Shown: in pieces, positions 29,241 through 37,714 of the stretch
How positions within the stretch are numbered: the first letter of the stretch is position 1
Layout of the letters: each line of letters opens with the position of its first letter
Source of the DNA: a virus
Direction: 5' to 3' (one strand)
DNA length: 64,000 bases
Virus record (IMG/VR): IMGVR_UViG_3300020548_000011
Location: 1-64,000 of that record
Translations under genes and position numbers: made by a program
The notes under the pieces: generated by a model
What the model saw: the letters and a program-made list of their open reading frames with translations, nothing else
Database searches by the model: none
What the model was told of the DNA's origin: nothing

Positions 29241-29656
29241 CAATCAAAGAAGATGCGCCGACAAACAATGTAGGTTCTGGTGCCATCGCCGGTGCAGGTA
29301 TCGGACCAATGGGCGAACCTGGTGTTTCTAAGAAAGCACAAAGAAGAAGACAGCGTAATGAGAAATCAACTCCTACACCTGTCGTTATAAATATGCTTAG
29401 AAGAAAAGCACCAAATCCTATTGTAGAAGATTGTGAAACATTTGCTGGTTCGGTTGTCTTCGAGGTGTCATCAAAAGTTTTTCATAATGCCAAGATGGAA
29501 AAGCGCAGAGGTAAACATTGGCGCAAGTACCTAGATGAAGATGATTGTTTTGCCGAGATTAGAGAATATGCCGCAAAGAATCCTGGGAGAGGGATTGTAT
29601 TGAGAAATGAAAGCACCGGTGAAATGTGTTATGCTCGCTATCCCAAGAAGAGATAG
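29237..29656 (+). CDS. conserved phage protein with Gly-rich N-terminus
   Basis: 139 residues. EDAPTNNVGSGAIAGAGIGP at the N-terminus is a signature of a recurrent T4-type phage protein. A basic linker (KKAQRRRQRN) and a compact C-terminal domain (VFHNAKMEKRRGKHWRKYLD...) follow. Possibly virion-associated; unknown. Confidence 0.78.
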   Translation: MTIKEDAPTNNVGSGAIAGAGIGPMGEPGVSKKAQRRRQRNEKSTPTPVVINMLRRKAPNPIVEDCETFAGSVVFEVSSKVFHNAKMEKRRGKHWRKYLDEDDCFAEIREYAAKNPGRGIVLRNESTGEMCYARYPKKR

Positions 29657-29685
29657 ACAGGACAAGAAAAGGAATGGAAGCAACA

Positions 29686-30018
29686 ATGGTTAACAACAAC
29701 ACCAACGACGATAATGATGCGGTTGGTGGTATCGTAGAGAAAGTTCCACACTTTATCACCGCCATTATTGCGGTGGGTGGTCTTATTGCTGCCTACTTTA
29801 TGACCATTGGCGACTTCAAAATGAAGGACCTGGAACTTCAACAAAAAGTAACTTACCTTGAAACAAAGGTAACTCGCATAGAAGAAACCGTAGATTCCAT
29901 CAAGTCAAAGTTGGATTCTCGTATTCCTGTAGTGGACAATGACCGTCAAGACCTTAGAAAGGAAATCGATAGTCTAAGGGAAGTTCTCCAACAAATGAAG
30001 CCATACCTAAAGAAATAA
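29686..30018 (+). CDS. single-pass membrane protein with coiled coil (holin-like candidate)
   Basis: 110 residues from ATG 29686, chosen because GGAAG lies 5-9 nt upstream (in-frame ATG 29674 has poor spacing). One membrane segment, FITAIIAVGGLIAAYFMTI (about residues 21-39), then a coiled coil (LELQQKVTYLETKVTRIEET...). The layout fits a class III holin or spanin-type protein; other roles are possible. Confidence 0.7.
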   Translation: MVNNNTNDDNDAVGGIVEKVPHFITAIIAVGGLIAAYFMTIGDFKMKDLELQQKVTYLETKVTRIEETVDSIKSKLDSRIPVVDNDRQDLRKEIDSLREVLQQMKPYLKK

Positions 30019-30019
30019 C

Positions 30020-30048
30020 TTGACACAGCGTCAAGGATAATATAGAAT
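30020..30048 (+). promoter_or_regulatory. sigma-70-like promoter of the primase gene
   Basis: TTGACA (30020-30025), 17 bp, TAGAAT (30043-30048); TAATAT at 30038 is an alternative -10 with poor spacing. Confidence 0.8.
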
Positions 30049-30074
30049 AGAACTTCATTATGAACAGGTGATCT

Positions 30075-31079
30075 ATGTCGGTATACATCGATAAAAAGTA
30101 TATTTCTCTCCTCGCTCCTAAACTTTCACAGTTCAAGCAGCGGGGAGAATTTTTATGGAACTTCCGTTGTCCAGTTTGTGGCGATTCCCAAAAGAACAAA
30201 ATCAAGACCCGTGGTTACATCTATAAGCGAAAGGAACACTTTGGCTTTATGTGTCATAACTGCGGTTCCACTATGGCGTTGTCTAAGTTCATTCGCTATG
30301 TGGATCCTGTTCTCTATAATGAGTATCAGTTGGAATCGTTTGTTCAGTCCAATACAACAAACACCAAAGTGGATGTAAATGACTTTGTGTCCAAGCCTGT
30401 GTTTGTTTCCAAGCCTAAGACTATTGTAACCACCAAACTTTCGGAGTTGAGTCCAAAGCATCATGCCAGAAAGTATATGGAAGATAGAAAAGTTCCTATC
30501 GACCATCTATTCTATACGGACGACTTCTCAAAGTTTGTCAAGGACCTATTTCCTGAAAACGACAAACAACTATATAAAGAAGAACGCATCATCATTCCTT
30601 TCCATGACAAAGAAGGCAATCTTCTAGGCGTTCAAGGTCGAGCAATCGGTCCTTCCAAAATCAAATACATAACGATCAAGGCAGATGAAACAGTTCCTAA
30701 GATATTTGGTTGGGATAGAGTTGATGTTAGTCGCACTATGTATGTGGTTGAGGGTCCCATCGACTCTCTTTTTATTGACAATAGCCTGGCTACTATGGAT
30801 GCAAGTTTGTATGTTGCGGCTAGTATCGTAGGTCTTGACTACGACTATGTTTTCGTCTATGATAATGAACCTCGAAACAAGCAAATCGTAAGCAACATGC
30901 GGAAGACAATCGACATGGGTAGAAAGATTTGTGTATGGCCTACGGATATCAAAGAGAAAGATATCAATGAAATGGTATTGGCAGGAATGCATCCTTCCCA
31001 TATCCAGCACATCATAGATACTAATACCTTTGCAGGATTAGAAGCGACAATGAAAATGAACCAGTGGAGCAGAGTATGA
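30075..31079 (+). CDS. 61: DNA primase (gp61 type)
   Basis: 334 residues. Zinc ribbon FRCPVCGDSQ plus FMCHNCGST (residues about 32-60). TOPRIM core with VVEGPIDSLFID (about 223, the catalytic Glu) and YVFVYDNEPRNKQ (about 256, the Asp motif). Makes RNA primers with the gp41 helicase at 4.9 kb. It has its own promoter and overlaps the next gene by ATGA. Confidence 0.93.
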   Translation: MSVYIDKKYISLLAPKLSQFKQRGEFLWNFRCPVCGDSQKNKIKTRGYIYKRKEHFGFMCHNCGSTMALSKFIRYVDPVLYNEYQLESFVQSNTTNTKVDVNDFVSKPVFVSKPKTIVTTKLSELSPKHHARKYMEDRKVPIDHLFYTDDFSKFVKDLFPENDKQLYKEERIIIPFHDKEGNLLGVQGRAIGPSKIKYITIKADETVPKIFGWDRVDVSRTMYVVEGPIDSLFIDNSLATMDASLYVAASIVGLDYDYVFVYDNEPRNKQIVSNMRKTIDMGRKICVWPTDIKEKDINEMVLAGMHPSHIQHIIDTNTFAGLEATMKMNQWSRV

Positions 31080-31270
31080 ACGACGCTAAGATCATCTATG
31101 ATGCTAAGTGGGTTGAACAAGAACTAAAACATATATCACCACACGAATATGTGAAGCGTTATAAGCACCTTATGAATAAACATACATGGGGCGCTGCTTT
31201 TGTATTATTACCTAAACTAATTGAAGAAATGGCAGAATTGATTGAGGACATAAAGAATGAACGACGCTAA
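31076..31270 (+). CDS. hypothetical 64-aa protein sharing its 5' end with thyX
   Basis: ATGA overlap with primase. Begins MNDAKIIYDAKWVEQELKHI; the first 17 nt (ATGAACGACGCTAAGAT) are identical to the start of the thyX gene 181 nt downstream. The helical C-terminus (LLPKLIEEMAELIEDIK) resembles a MazG-like segment but is too short to call. Confidence 0.7.
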   Translation: MNDAKIIYDAKWVEQELKHISPHEYVKRYKHLMNKHTWGAAFVLLPKLIEEMAELIEDIKNERR

Positions 31271-32069
31271 GATTATTGCTATTACACAACCGCTTATGAA
31301 AACTACTGTTGAACAGACTAAATTTTGTAAAGCAACAGGCAGAAATCATACATCTAGTTATCAAAAAGATATGTCTGCCGAAGAGTTTATCGCCTACACG
31401 GCAAGAGTATCTAATCCATCTAATCAACACAACACACTAACCGCACCAAAACTTCTAAAGTACCTCATTGAACATAAGCACTGGAGTCCTTTTGAGATGG
31501 TGTCTATCACAATGGAAATCAATACAACCCGTGATATCTCTCACCAGATCATTCGCCATCGTTCATTCTCATTCCAAGAGTTTAGCCAGCGTTATGCTGA
31601 TCCTACTAAGGACATGCAGTTTGTAACGAGAGAAGCAAGACTACAGGATGCCAAGAATCGTCAGAATAGTATTGAGATTACAGATGAAACGATTTCTTCG
31701 TCTATTGGAGATATCGATGCTTCCGGTCTAAAGTTTCAATGGAATAGTGTTCAGGAAGAAATAACTGATCTTGCTAAAGAGCGTTATAAAAACGCTATAA
31801 GTTGGGGCATGGCCAAAGAACAAGCCAGAGCAATTCTACCAGAAGGTCTAACCACAACCCGTCTATATATGTCAGGGACACTTCGTTCTTGGATTCATTA
31901 CATTGACGTTAGAGCCGAACCAGGCACACAGAAGGAACACCGTCAGGTTGCTCTTTCCGCACAAGAGCAAATTCTAATGCACTTTCCTTCTCTTTGGGAT
32001 TATTGGGATAATAAATTTGTTGAGGTACCTCTCATTGAAAAGAAACCTTGGTGGAAGTTTTGGTCATGA
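31257..32069 (+). CDS. thyX: ThyX, flavin-dependent thymidylate synthase
   Basis: 270 residues. Signature RHRSFSFQEFSQR near residue 101 (RHR-x7-S-x-R). SPFEMVSITMEI near 82 and RSWIHYIDVRAEPGTQKEHR near 218 complete the FAD/dUMP sites. Converts dUMP to dTMP with methylene-THF and reduced FAD. Grouped with NrdJ; the dCMP deaminase is at 16 kb. Overlaps its neighbours by 14 and 4 nt. Confidence 0.96.
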   Translation: MNDAKIIAITQPLMKTTVEQTKFCKATGRNHTSSYQKDMSAEEFIAYTARVSNPSNQHNTLTAPKLLKYLIEHKHWSPFEMVSITMEINTTRDISHQIIRHRSFSFQEFSQRYADPTKDMQFVTREARLQDAKNRQNSIEITDETISSSIGDIDASGLKFQWNSVQEEITDLAKERYKNAISWGMAKEQARAILPEGLTTTRLYMSGTLRSWIHYIDVRAEPGTQKEHRQVALSAQEQILMHFPSLWDYWDNKFVEVPLIEKKPWWKFWS

Positions 32070-32296
32070 TTGATCCTAATGTTATGAGGGATGCGGCAGA
32101 ATATCTAAAGAACTATTACAGTGATCCTGATAGAAAATGTTTAGACATTCTATTTGAGTTTAGAAGAAGTATTGGTATGACAAATGATACTATCATAGTC
32201 ATCCACAAAAGAATGGAAAAAGGTTGGGGACAACCAACATCTTATTCATATGAGGATCTGACGAGAATCGCAAATCGCAAGGAATTTCGGTCATGA
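32066..32296 (+). CDS. hypothetical 76-aa protein
   Basis: Uses the ATG overlapping the thyX stop. Helical (AAEYLKNYYSDPDRKCLDIL), no motif recognised. Four-base overlap with the next gene. Confidence 0.7.
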   Translation: MIDPNVMRDAAEYLKNYYSDPDRKCLDILFEFRRSIGMTNDTIIVIHKRMEKGWGQPTSYSYEDLTRIANRKEFRS

Positions 32297-32478
32297 TTGA
32301 CGAAGCATTGACAAAACTTGACCAAACGATTTCAGAGGCGAACAAAACATATAAAAAGTATAGACGAGAATATAGTGATAGCGACTTACACAAAGACCTT
32401 CAAGCTATTCACGGCAAGGAAGAAGGTCTGAAACAGTATAAACAGATTATGGAAATGGAAAAGAAAGAGGAAGAATAA
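32293..32478 (+). CDS. hypothetical 61-aa charged protein
   Basis: Helical, Lys/Glu-rich (LTKLDQTISEANKTYKKY), ending KKEEE. The last 20 nt and following ATG repeat the end of the next gene, so the two ends are related by duplication. Confidence 0.65.
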   Translation: MIDEALTKLDQTISEANKTYKKYRREYSDSDLHKDLQAIHGKEEGLKQYKQIMEMEKKEEE

Positions 32479-32693
32479 TGAGTAACTATACTCCAGGATT
32501 CTATTGGGTCATCCAGTATGAGAGATCACAGAAACTAACTATTGCAAAGTTGACAAAGAACAGTGGTTGGGAATATATGTATATGGAACATTCAAACAAA
32601 TGTGTCAGTAATGCTCCATATAAAGTGATCAATCGTATTGAGAAACCTAAAGATGAGCAGATAGTATATACGAATAAGAAAGAGGAAGAATAA
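32478..32693 (+). CDS. hypothetical 71-aa protein
   Basis: TAATG coupling at both ends. GFYWVIQYERSQKLTIAKLT suggests a small beta domain; ends KKEEE like its upstream neighbour. Directly upstream of nrdJ. Confidence 0.7.
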   Translation: MSNYTPGFYWVIQYERSQKLTIAKLTKNSGWEYMYMEHSNKCVSNAPYKVINRIEKPKDEQIVYTNKKEEE

Positions 32694-34585
32694 TGGAATC
32701 ACTTTATCAGGAATTTATTTACAAAAGCAGATACTCAAGATACCTACCAGAACTAAATCGCCGTGAGAACTGGGGCGAGACTATCAATAGATACCTAGAC
32801 TTCATGGAGAATCATCTCCAAAGCAAATACAACTACAACATCAAAGACATTCGTCCTCGTCTCTATAACGCCATGTATGACCTCAAGGTTATGCCTTCTA
32901 TGCGTGCCTTGATGACTGCTGGCAAGGCATTAGAGCGTGATAACACTTGTGGTTATAACTGTTCGTTTTTGCCTGTTGATGATCCTAAGGCATTTGACGA
33001 AGCAATGTTTATTCTTCTTTGTGGCACTGGTGTTGGCTTCTCTGTTGAGCGCCAGTTTATCAATCAGCTACCAGAGATTCCAGAAAAACTATTTGATTCC
33101 GAAACTATCATTTCTGTTCGTGATTCTAAGGAAGGTTGGGCAAAGGCACTTCGTATGCTTATCTCACTTCTTTATGCTGGTGAAGTTCCAAAGTGGGACC
33201 TAACAAAGGTTCGTCCTGCTGGTGCTCCACTAAAGACATTTGGCGGTCGTTCTTCTGGTCCTGGTCCACTTTCCGAACTGTTCAAGTTTGTTGTAAAGAT
33301 TTTCAGGAATGCTCATGGACGCCGCTTGACATCCTTAGAGTGCCATGATATTATGTGTAAAATCGGAGAGGTTGTGGTAGTCGGTGGTGTTCGCCGTTCT
33401 GCTATGATTTCCTTGTCTAATCTTTCCGATGATCGTATGAGACATGCTAAGGCAGGTGCTTGGTGGGAAGCAAATCCACAGCGAGCATTGTCTAACAACT
33501 CTGCGGTCTATAACGAGAAGCCGGAAATCGGATCATTCATGTCCGAGTGGCTAGCACTATATGATTCCAAGTCGGGTGAGAGAGGTCTATTCAGTCGTGA
33601 AGCATGTCAGAAAATCGCAAAGCGAAATGGCCGCAGAAATGCTGACCAACTTTTTGGAACAAACCCATGCTCTGAAATCATCCTTAGACCGTATGGCTTT
33701 TGTAATCTTACCGAGGTTGTTATTAGAGCCGGAGACACCATGGAAACTATTCGTGACAAAATTGAGATTGCGACTATCCTTGGTACTTTTCAGTCTACTC
33801 TTACGGATTTTCCCTACCTAAGAAAGATTTGGCAGAAGAATGCTGAGGAAGAAAGACTACTTGGTGTATCTCTCACAGGCATCTATGACTCCAAACTATT
33901 CAACAATCCAGAAGACAAAGGCATCAAGGAGCGTCTTGCTTCTCTCCGTGACTTTGCTATTGAGGTAAACAATGGACTCGCAACTACTCTTGGAATCAAT
34001 CCCGCTGCTGCTATTACTTGCGTTAAACCTTCTGGTACTGTATCTCAACTATGCGATTCGGCCAGTGGTATCCATCCTCGCCATTCTAACTTCTATATTC
34101 GTCGTGTTCGGGCTGATAATAAAGATCCTCTCACACGGTTTATGAAGGACAAGGGTGTGCCATGGGAACCAGATGTTATGAAGCCAGAATCCACAACTGT
34201 CTTCTCATTCCCAATGAAAGCGCCAAAGGGCGCTGTCGTTAGAGACGACATTGACGCCATCAAGCACCTTGAACTTTGGGCAGTATATCAGGAGGCATGG
34301 TGCGAACACAAGCCATCCGTTACCATCAATGTAAGAGAGCATGAATGGATGGATGTTGGTGCGTGGGTGTATCGTCATTTTGATGAAATGTCTGGCGTAT
34401 CATTCTTGCCACATGATGGTGGTTCATATCGTCAGGCACCATATGAGGAAATCACCGAAGACCTTTATAATCTAATGCTACCATCTATTCCAAAGTCTCT
34501 CGATTGGGACTCTCTGGTTGAAATGGAAGATAATGTTGAAGGTGTTCAGACTTTGGCTTGTACCTCAGGAAGTTGTGAAATATGA
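32693..34585 (+). CDS. nrdJ: Ribonucleotide reductase, class II B12-dependent (NrdJ, monomeric type)
   Basis: 630 residues, no separate small subunit nearby. RDNTCGYNCSF near residue 82 holds the first active-site Cys; FGTNPCSEIIL near 322 holds the radical Cys and Glu; KPSGTVSQL near 447 and the C-terminal redox pair CTSGSC match the monomeric adenosylcobalamin-dependent reductases. Makes dNTPs without oxygen, using host B12. Neighbour of ThyX. TAATG coupling upstream and ATGA downstream. Confidence 0.95.
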   Translation: MESLYQEFIYKSRYSRYLPELNRRENWGETINRYLDFMENHLQSKYNYNIKDIRPRLYNAMYDLKVMPSMRALMTAGKALERDNTCGYNCSFLPVDDPKAFDEAMFILLCGTGVGFSVERQFINQLPEIPEKLFDSETIISVRDSKEGWAKALRMLISLLYAGEVPKWDLTKVRPAGAPLKTFGGRSSGPGPLSELFKFVVKIFRNAHGRRLTSLECHDIMCKIGEVVVVGGVRRSAMISLSNLSDDRMRHAKAGAWWEANPQRALSNNSAVYNEKPEIGSFMSEWLALYDSKSGERGLFSREACQKIAKRNGRRNADQLFGTNPCSEIILRPYGFCNLTEVVIRAGDTMETIRDKIEIATILGTFQSTLTDFPYLRKIWQKNAEEERLLGVSLTGIYDSKLFNNPEDKGIKERLASLRDFAIEVNNGLATTLGINPAAAITCVKPSGTVSQLCDSASGIHPRHSNFYIRRVRADNKDPLTRFMKDKGVPWEPDVMKPESTTVFSFPMKAPKGAVVRDDIDAIKHLELWAVYQEAWCEHKPSVTINVREHEWMDVGAWVYRHFDEMSGVSFLPHDGGSYRQAPYEEITEDLYNLMLPSIPKSLDWDSLVEMEDNVEGVQTLACTSGSCEI

Positions 34586-34809
34586 GCGAAGATTGGAAAG
34601 AAGGATACAAACAAGGTATTCGTGATGGTATGGAAATAGGAAAACTATGGAGGGACTGGACGGTCCCTTCTCAACACCAACTTCCAACTGATTATGGCGA
34701 AGTGAAATGTAAAATCTGTGGTATTTCTTTTACAGATGGTCTTGGCAGACTATTACCTATGGGATATGTTTGTCCGCACGACAAATGTCCTGGTAAGATT
34801 ACATGCTAA
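34582..34809 (+). CDS. small zinc-binding protein
   Basis: 75 residues. N-terminal repeat-like EGYKQGIRDGMEIGK, then KCKICGIS and YVCPHDKCPGK, four or five Cys and a His as metal ligands. Follows nrdJ by ATGA. Unknown role. Confidence 0.72.
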   Translation: MSEDWKEGYKQGIRDGMEIGKLWRDWTVPSQHQLPTDYGEVKCKICGISFTDGLGRLLPMGYVCPHDKCPGKITC

Positions 34810-34820
34810 TGGAGAAGTAA

Positions 34821-35123
34821 ATGAGTCAAATAGAACTATCATTCAAGGCAAGAGTTATCAATACCAGAGAAGAACTTGATAACATGATGAAAAGGGATCA
34901 TCTACGCAACTATACAGTAGATGATCTTTTGGTTGTGTCACAGTATTTTGATCGGAAAAACTATCAACCACATATCATATATGCCATAAAAGAATCTAAT
35001 AAGGATTTTATGGCATGGCAAAAGTTTGTTGTACCACTTGAACTTACTGTGAAGGAGAAAGAGAATGAAGAAGTTGCTAAGTCTAGCCCTCGTAACGTTG
35101 CTGACTACACCGGCGTTTGCTGA
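34821..35123 (+). CDS. hypothetical 100-aa protein
   Basis: GGAG upstream of ATG. SFKARVINTREELDNMMKRD..., alpha/beta. Its last 59 nt overlap the signal-peptide region of the next gene in another frame. No family. Confidence 0.7.
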   Translation: MSQIELSFKARVINTREELDNMMKRDHLRNYTVDDLLVVSQYFDRKNYQPHIIYAIKESNKDFMAWQKFVVPLELTVKEKENEEVAKSSPRNVADYTGVC

Positions 35124-35469
35124 AACCAATATCACTGTTAGCAAGTCTCACCAGATGATGCAGGTTGATAGTGATTATGGTTCTTATCAGTGGCCTGTGT
35201 CTACGGCTCGTAAGGGCTTTTATACACCAACTGGCACATTTCATCCGTATTCTCTACAGAGAATGCATTACTCAAAGAAGTATGATAATGCACCTATGCC
35301 GAACTCTATTTTCTTCTCTGGTGGATATGCCATTCATGCTACTCCCCATGTTGGCAATCTTGGTCGGCCTGCTTCTCATGGCTGTGTCAGGCTACATCCT
35401 GCTAATGCTGCCACTCTATATGAAATTGTAAAGCATGATCCAAACACAACTATTAGGATTGTTCCGTGA
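35065..35469 (+). CDS. Exported L,D-transpeptidase (YkuD family)
   Basis: 134 residues. Signal peptide KKLLSLALVTLLTTPAFA-ET. The catalytic block IHATPHVGNLGRPASHGCVR (about residues 91-110) has the His and SHGC-R of YkuD transpeptidases, with Cys as nucleophile; TPTGTFHPY is the upstream substrate-side motif. The domain is complete though minimal. Would form or exchange 3-3 peptidoglycan cross-links, or attach other amines, in the periplasm. Strong ribosome site AAGGAG. Rare in phages as far as I know. Confidence 0.88.
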   Translation: MKKLLSLALVTLLTTPAFAETNITVSKSHQMMQVDSDYGSYQWPVSTARKGFYTPTGTFHPYSLQRMHYSKKYDNAPMPNSIFFSGGYAIHATPHVGNLGRPASHGCVRLHPANAATLYEIVKHDPNTTIRIVP

Positions 35470-35606
35470 CCGACGAAAAGTTTCGCACCATCATGTCTCT
35501 CATCATACTAATCACAATCTTTGGTATGATAGGACTGGCAACTAACTGGGCATTCTCATTAGTCATGCTTATCACGATTACTGCCCTTTTGTTTTCAGCT
35601 TTATAA
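35466..35606 (+). CDS. 46-aa protein with two membrane segments (holin-like candidate)
   Basis: GTG start overlapping the transpeptidase stop. IMSLIILITIFGMIGLA and WAFSLVMLITITALLFS form two hydrophobic helices after a charged N-terminus (MTDEKFR). The stop overlaps the late promoter. May help release wall enzymes, or be an antiholin or immunity factor. Confidence 0.65.
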   Translation: MTDEKFRTIMSLIILITIFGMIGLATNWAFSLVMLITITALLFSAL

Positions 35607-35609
35607 ATA
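35602..35609 (+). promoter_or_regulatory. T4-type late promoter TATAAATA before the PlcP/Agt pair
   Basis: Exact TATAAATA, 26 bp before the GTG at 35635. Confidence 0.82.
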
Positions 35610-35634
35610 GTCTTGCCTTCTAACCAAAGGAGCG

Positions 35635-36378
35635 GTGTTGAAGAACAAAGAGAAAAAGAAGTATCGTGCTATCTTTATATCAGATGTTCACTTGGGCACA
35701 AAATACTCCAATGCTGAAAAGCTATTGGAGTTTCTCAAAGAAACCGAAGCCGATAGATACTACTTGGTTGGTGATATTATTGACGGATGGATGATGCGAA
35801 ACAAAGTCTATTGGCCTCAGGCACATAACGAAGTCATTCAGTTCTTTCTAAAGCAATCCAAGAAGTCAGTAGAAGTCTATTATGTAACTGGCAATCATGA
35901 CGAGTTTCTTCGTGAGTATGCTGGCACCGAGATGGGTAATATCAGATTGGTGAATGAAACTATCCATCATGGTGAAAGTGGTAAGCGATATCTCGTAATT
36001 CATGGCGATCAGTTTGACTTGATTACAACAAACGCCAAGTGGCTTGCTCTTATCGGCGGTTGGTTGTATGATAGAATGATTGATCTAAACAGATATCTAC
36101 AGAACATATATAATTATTTTGGCATCAATGGATTTTCTCTTTCGGCATGGGCGAAACAAAATGTCAAGGAAGCAGTAAACTTTATTGGTGACTATGAAAA
36201 GGTAGTTGCTGATGCTGCCAAAAGGAGATGCGTAGATGGTGTGGTTTGCGGTCATATTCATCATGCTAATATATGTTCTTTTGATGATGTTGAGTATATG
36301 AACTGCGGCGATTGGGTAGAATCCTGCACCGCACTTGTTGAACACTATAATGGAAAGTTTGAGATTATAAGACGATGA
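35635..36378 (+). CDS. PlcP/LpxH-like metallophosphoesterase
   Basis: 247 residues. Calcineurin-type metal motifs: ISDVHLGT (residue 16), VGDIIDGW (47), TGNHDE (90), VIHGDQFD (121) and GHIHHA (207). SLSAWAKQNVKEAVNFIG and MNCGDWVESCTALVEH mark the alphaproteobacterial subfamily annotated as LpxH-like that includes PlcP, a phospholipase C used in phosphate-starvation lipid remodelling. Start is GTG 35635 or, by AGGAG spacing, TTG 35638. Followed by a GT4 gene with ATGA overlap, the bacterial plcP-agt arrangement. I infer release of diacylglycerol from phospholipids; LpxH-type activity is the alternative. Confidence 0.85.
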   Translation: MLKNKEKKKYRAIFISDVHLGTKYSNAEKLLEFLKETEADRYYLVGDIIDGWMMRNKVYWPQAHNEVIQFFLKQSKKSVEVYYVTGNHDEFLREYAGTEMGNIRLVNETIHHGESGKRYLVIHGDQFDLITTNAKWLALIGGWLYDRMIDLNRYLQNIYNYFGINGFSLSAWAKQNVKEAVNFIGDYEKVVADAAKRRCVDGVVCGHIHHANICSFDDVEYMNCGDWVESCTALVEHYNGKFEIIRR

Positions 36379-37373
36379 CGAACATTACAATTTTTACCGA
36401 TGCTTGGGAACCACAAATCAATGGAGTTGTCACTACACTAAAGACGACAATCAAGCATCTTGAAAAGCGTGGTTATGATGTAAAAGTTGTCCATCCTGGT
36501 ATGTTCAAGGTGACAGTTCCACTACAACCATCAACGGGCATTTATATGCCACTTTTGCCTATGGGTATCGCTGATGAATATGTGAAGAATGCGAACCACA
36601 TTCACATAGCAACAGAAGGAAGCATAGGTCTTGCCGCTAGACATTATTGCAAGAAGTATAAACGACGCTATACCACATCGTTCCATACTAAGTATCCAGA
36701 TTATCTTTATGAACATGCTTATATACCACCAAGAATTACTGGTCGGTATTTTCGTTGGTTCCATAGAAACAGCGATTGTGTTATGGTTCCTACCCCCGCC
36801 ATGGTTGATTACTGTAATTCATTGGGTATCAAAAACCTAAAGTTATGGTCTCGTGGTGTTGATACTGACCTTTTCAAACCCGATCCGAATTGGAAGAAGA
36901 TGGAAGTAGAAAAGGTCATTCGTGCTATCTATGTAGGTAGAGTATCAGCCGAGAAAAACCTAGAAGCATTTCTAAAGATACCGAATGAAAGTATTGTGAA
37001 GTTTATTATTGGTGATGGTCCACAGTTAGAAGAATACAAAGCAAAATATCCAGATGCCATATTCCTAGGCAGAAAAACTCCAGAAGAAATCGCTAGAACA
37101 TTACAGGTACAAGATGTGTTCGCATGGCCATCCATGACAGATACATTTGGCCTTGTCGTGCTTGAAGCGATGGCATGTGGTCTACCTGTTGCTGCTTTTT
37201 ATAATGATGTGAATGAATATATCATTGAAGAAGGCAAGTCTGGTTATCTTGATGATGATCTGGAACATGCCATTTGTAGGGCATTCCATCTCAAACGAGA
37301 AGATGCTGTAGCGAGAGCAAAGCATTTCTCATGGGAAGCAGCAACCGATCAGTTTGTAGAAAATTTGGTATGA
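36375..37373 (+). CDS. GT4-family glycosyltransferase, Agt-like
   Basis: 332 residues with a GT-B fold. ITIFTDAWEPQINGVVTTLK at the N-terminus is the GT4 acceptor-side signature; SFHTKYPDYLYEHAYIP follows near 95; IYVGRVSAEKNLEAFL near 182 starts the donor domain; and DTFGLVVLEAMACGLPV near 258 holds the E-type donor motif. Bacterial relatives beside PlcP (Agt) glycosylate diacylglycerol to glycolipid. With the preceding gene it would replace membrane phospholipid by glycolipid. Substrate is inferred from the pair. Confidence 0.85.
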   Translation: MTNITIFTDAWEPQINGVVTTLKTTIKHLEKRGYDVKVVHPGMFKVTVPLQPSTGIYMPLLPMGIADEYVKNANHIHIATEGSIGLAARHYCKKYKRRYTTSFHTKYPDYLYEHAYIPPRITGRYFRWFHRNSDCVMVPTPAMVDYCNSLGIKNLKLWSRGVDTDLFKPDPNWKKMEVEKVIRAIYVGRVSAEKNLEAFLKIPNESIVKFIIGDGPQLEEYKAKYPDAIFLGRKTPEEIARTLQVQDVFAWPSMTDTFGLVVLEAMACGLPVAAFYNDVNEYIIEEGKSGYLDDDLEHAICRAFHLKREDAVARAKHFSWEAATDQFVENLV

Positions 37374-37714
37374 ATGAACTTGACGAAATCTTACTTGAAC
37401 AACTCCACATTTCAATGAGAAATAGAAAGCATCTAAGGAGAGTTTCTAAACTTTTGAGAAATGATCCTCAAGTGGAGAAGGGCAAACTTTACATAGAAGG
37501 AAGAATAAAGTTTTTTGAGACTATGATAGAAGATAAGTCTTTACTAAAGAAAAGACCCAGAAGAAAGAAAATAAAAGAGTCGGACTTGTTGGCTAGAAAT
37601 CTAGTTTATGAATGGTATAGAAATGTGTTTATCGCAGCGGCTTTCAGTTATAAGATGTTCTCCGATTCTGTCACAAGTTACATGTCTTATTTCAGAAAGG
37701 ATAAAGAAGGATGA
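37370..37714 (+). CDS. hypothetical 114-aa basic helical protein
   Basis: ATG overlaps the glycosyltransferase stop. ILLEQLHISMRNRKHLRRVS..., KKRPRRKKIKESD: strongly basic and helical. No family. Coupled to the lipid genes by ATGA. Confidence 0.7.
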   Translation: MNELDEILLEQLHISMRNRKHLRRVSKLLRNDPQVEKGKLYIEGRIKFFETMIEDKSLLKKRPRRKKIKESDLLARNLVYEWYRNVFIAAAFSYKMFSDSVTSYMSYFRKDKEG

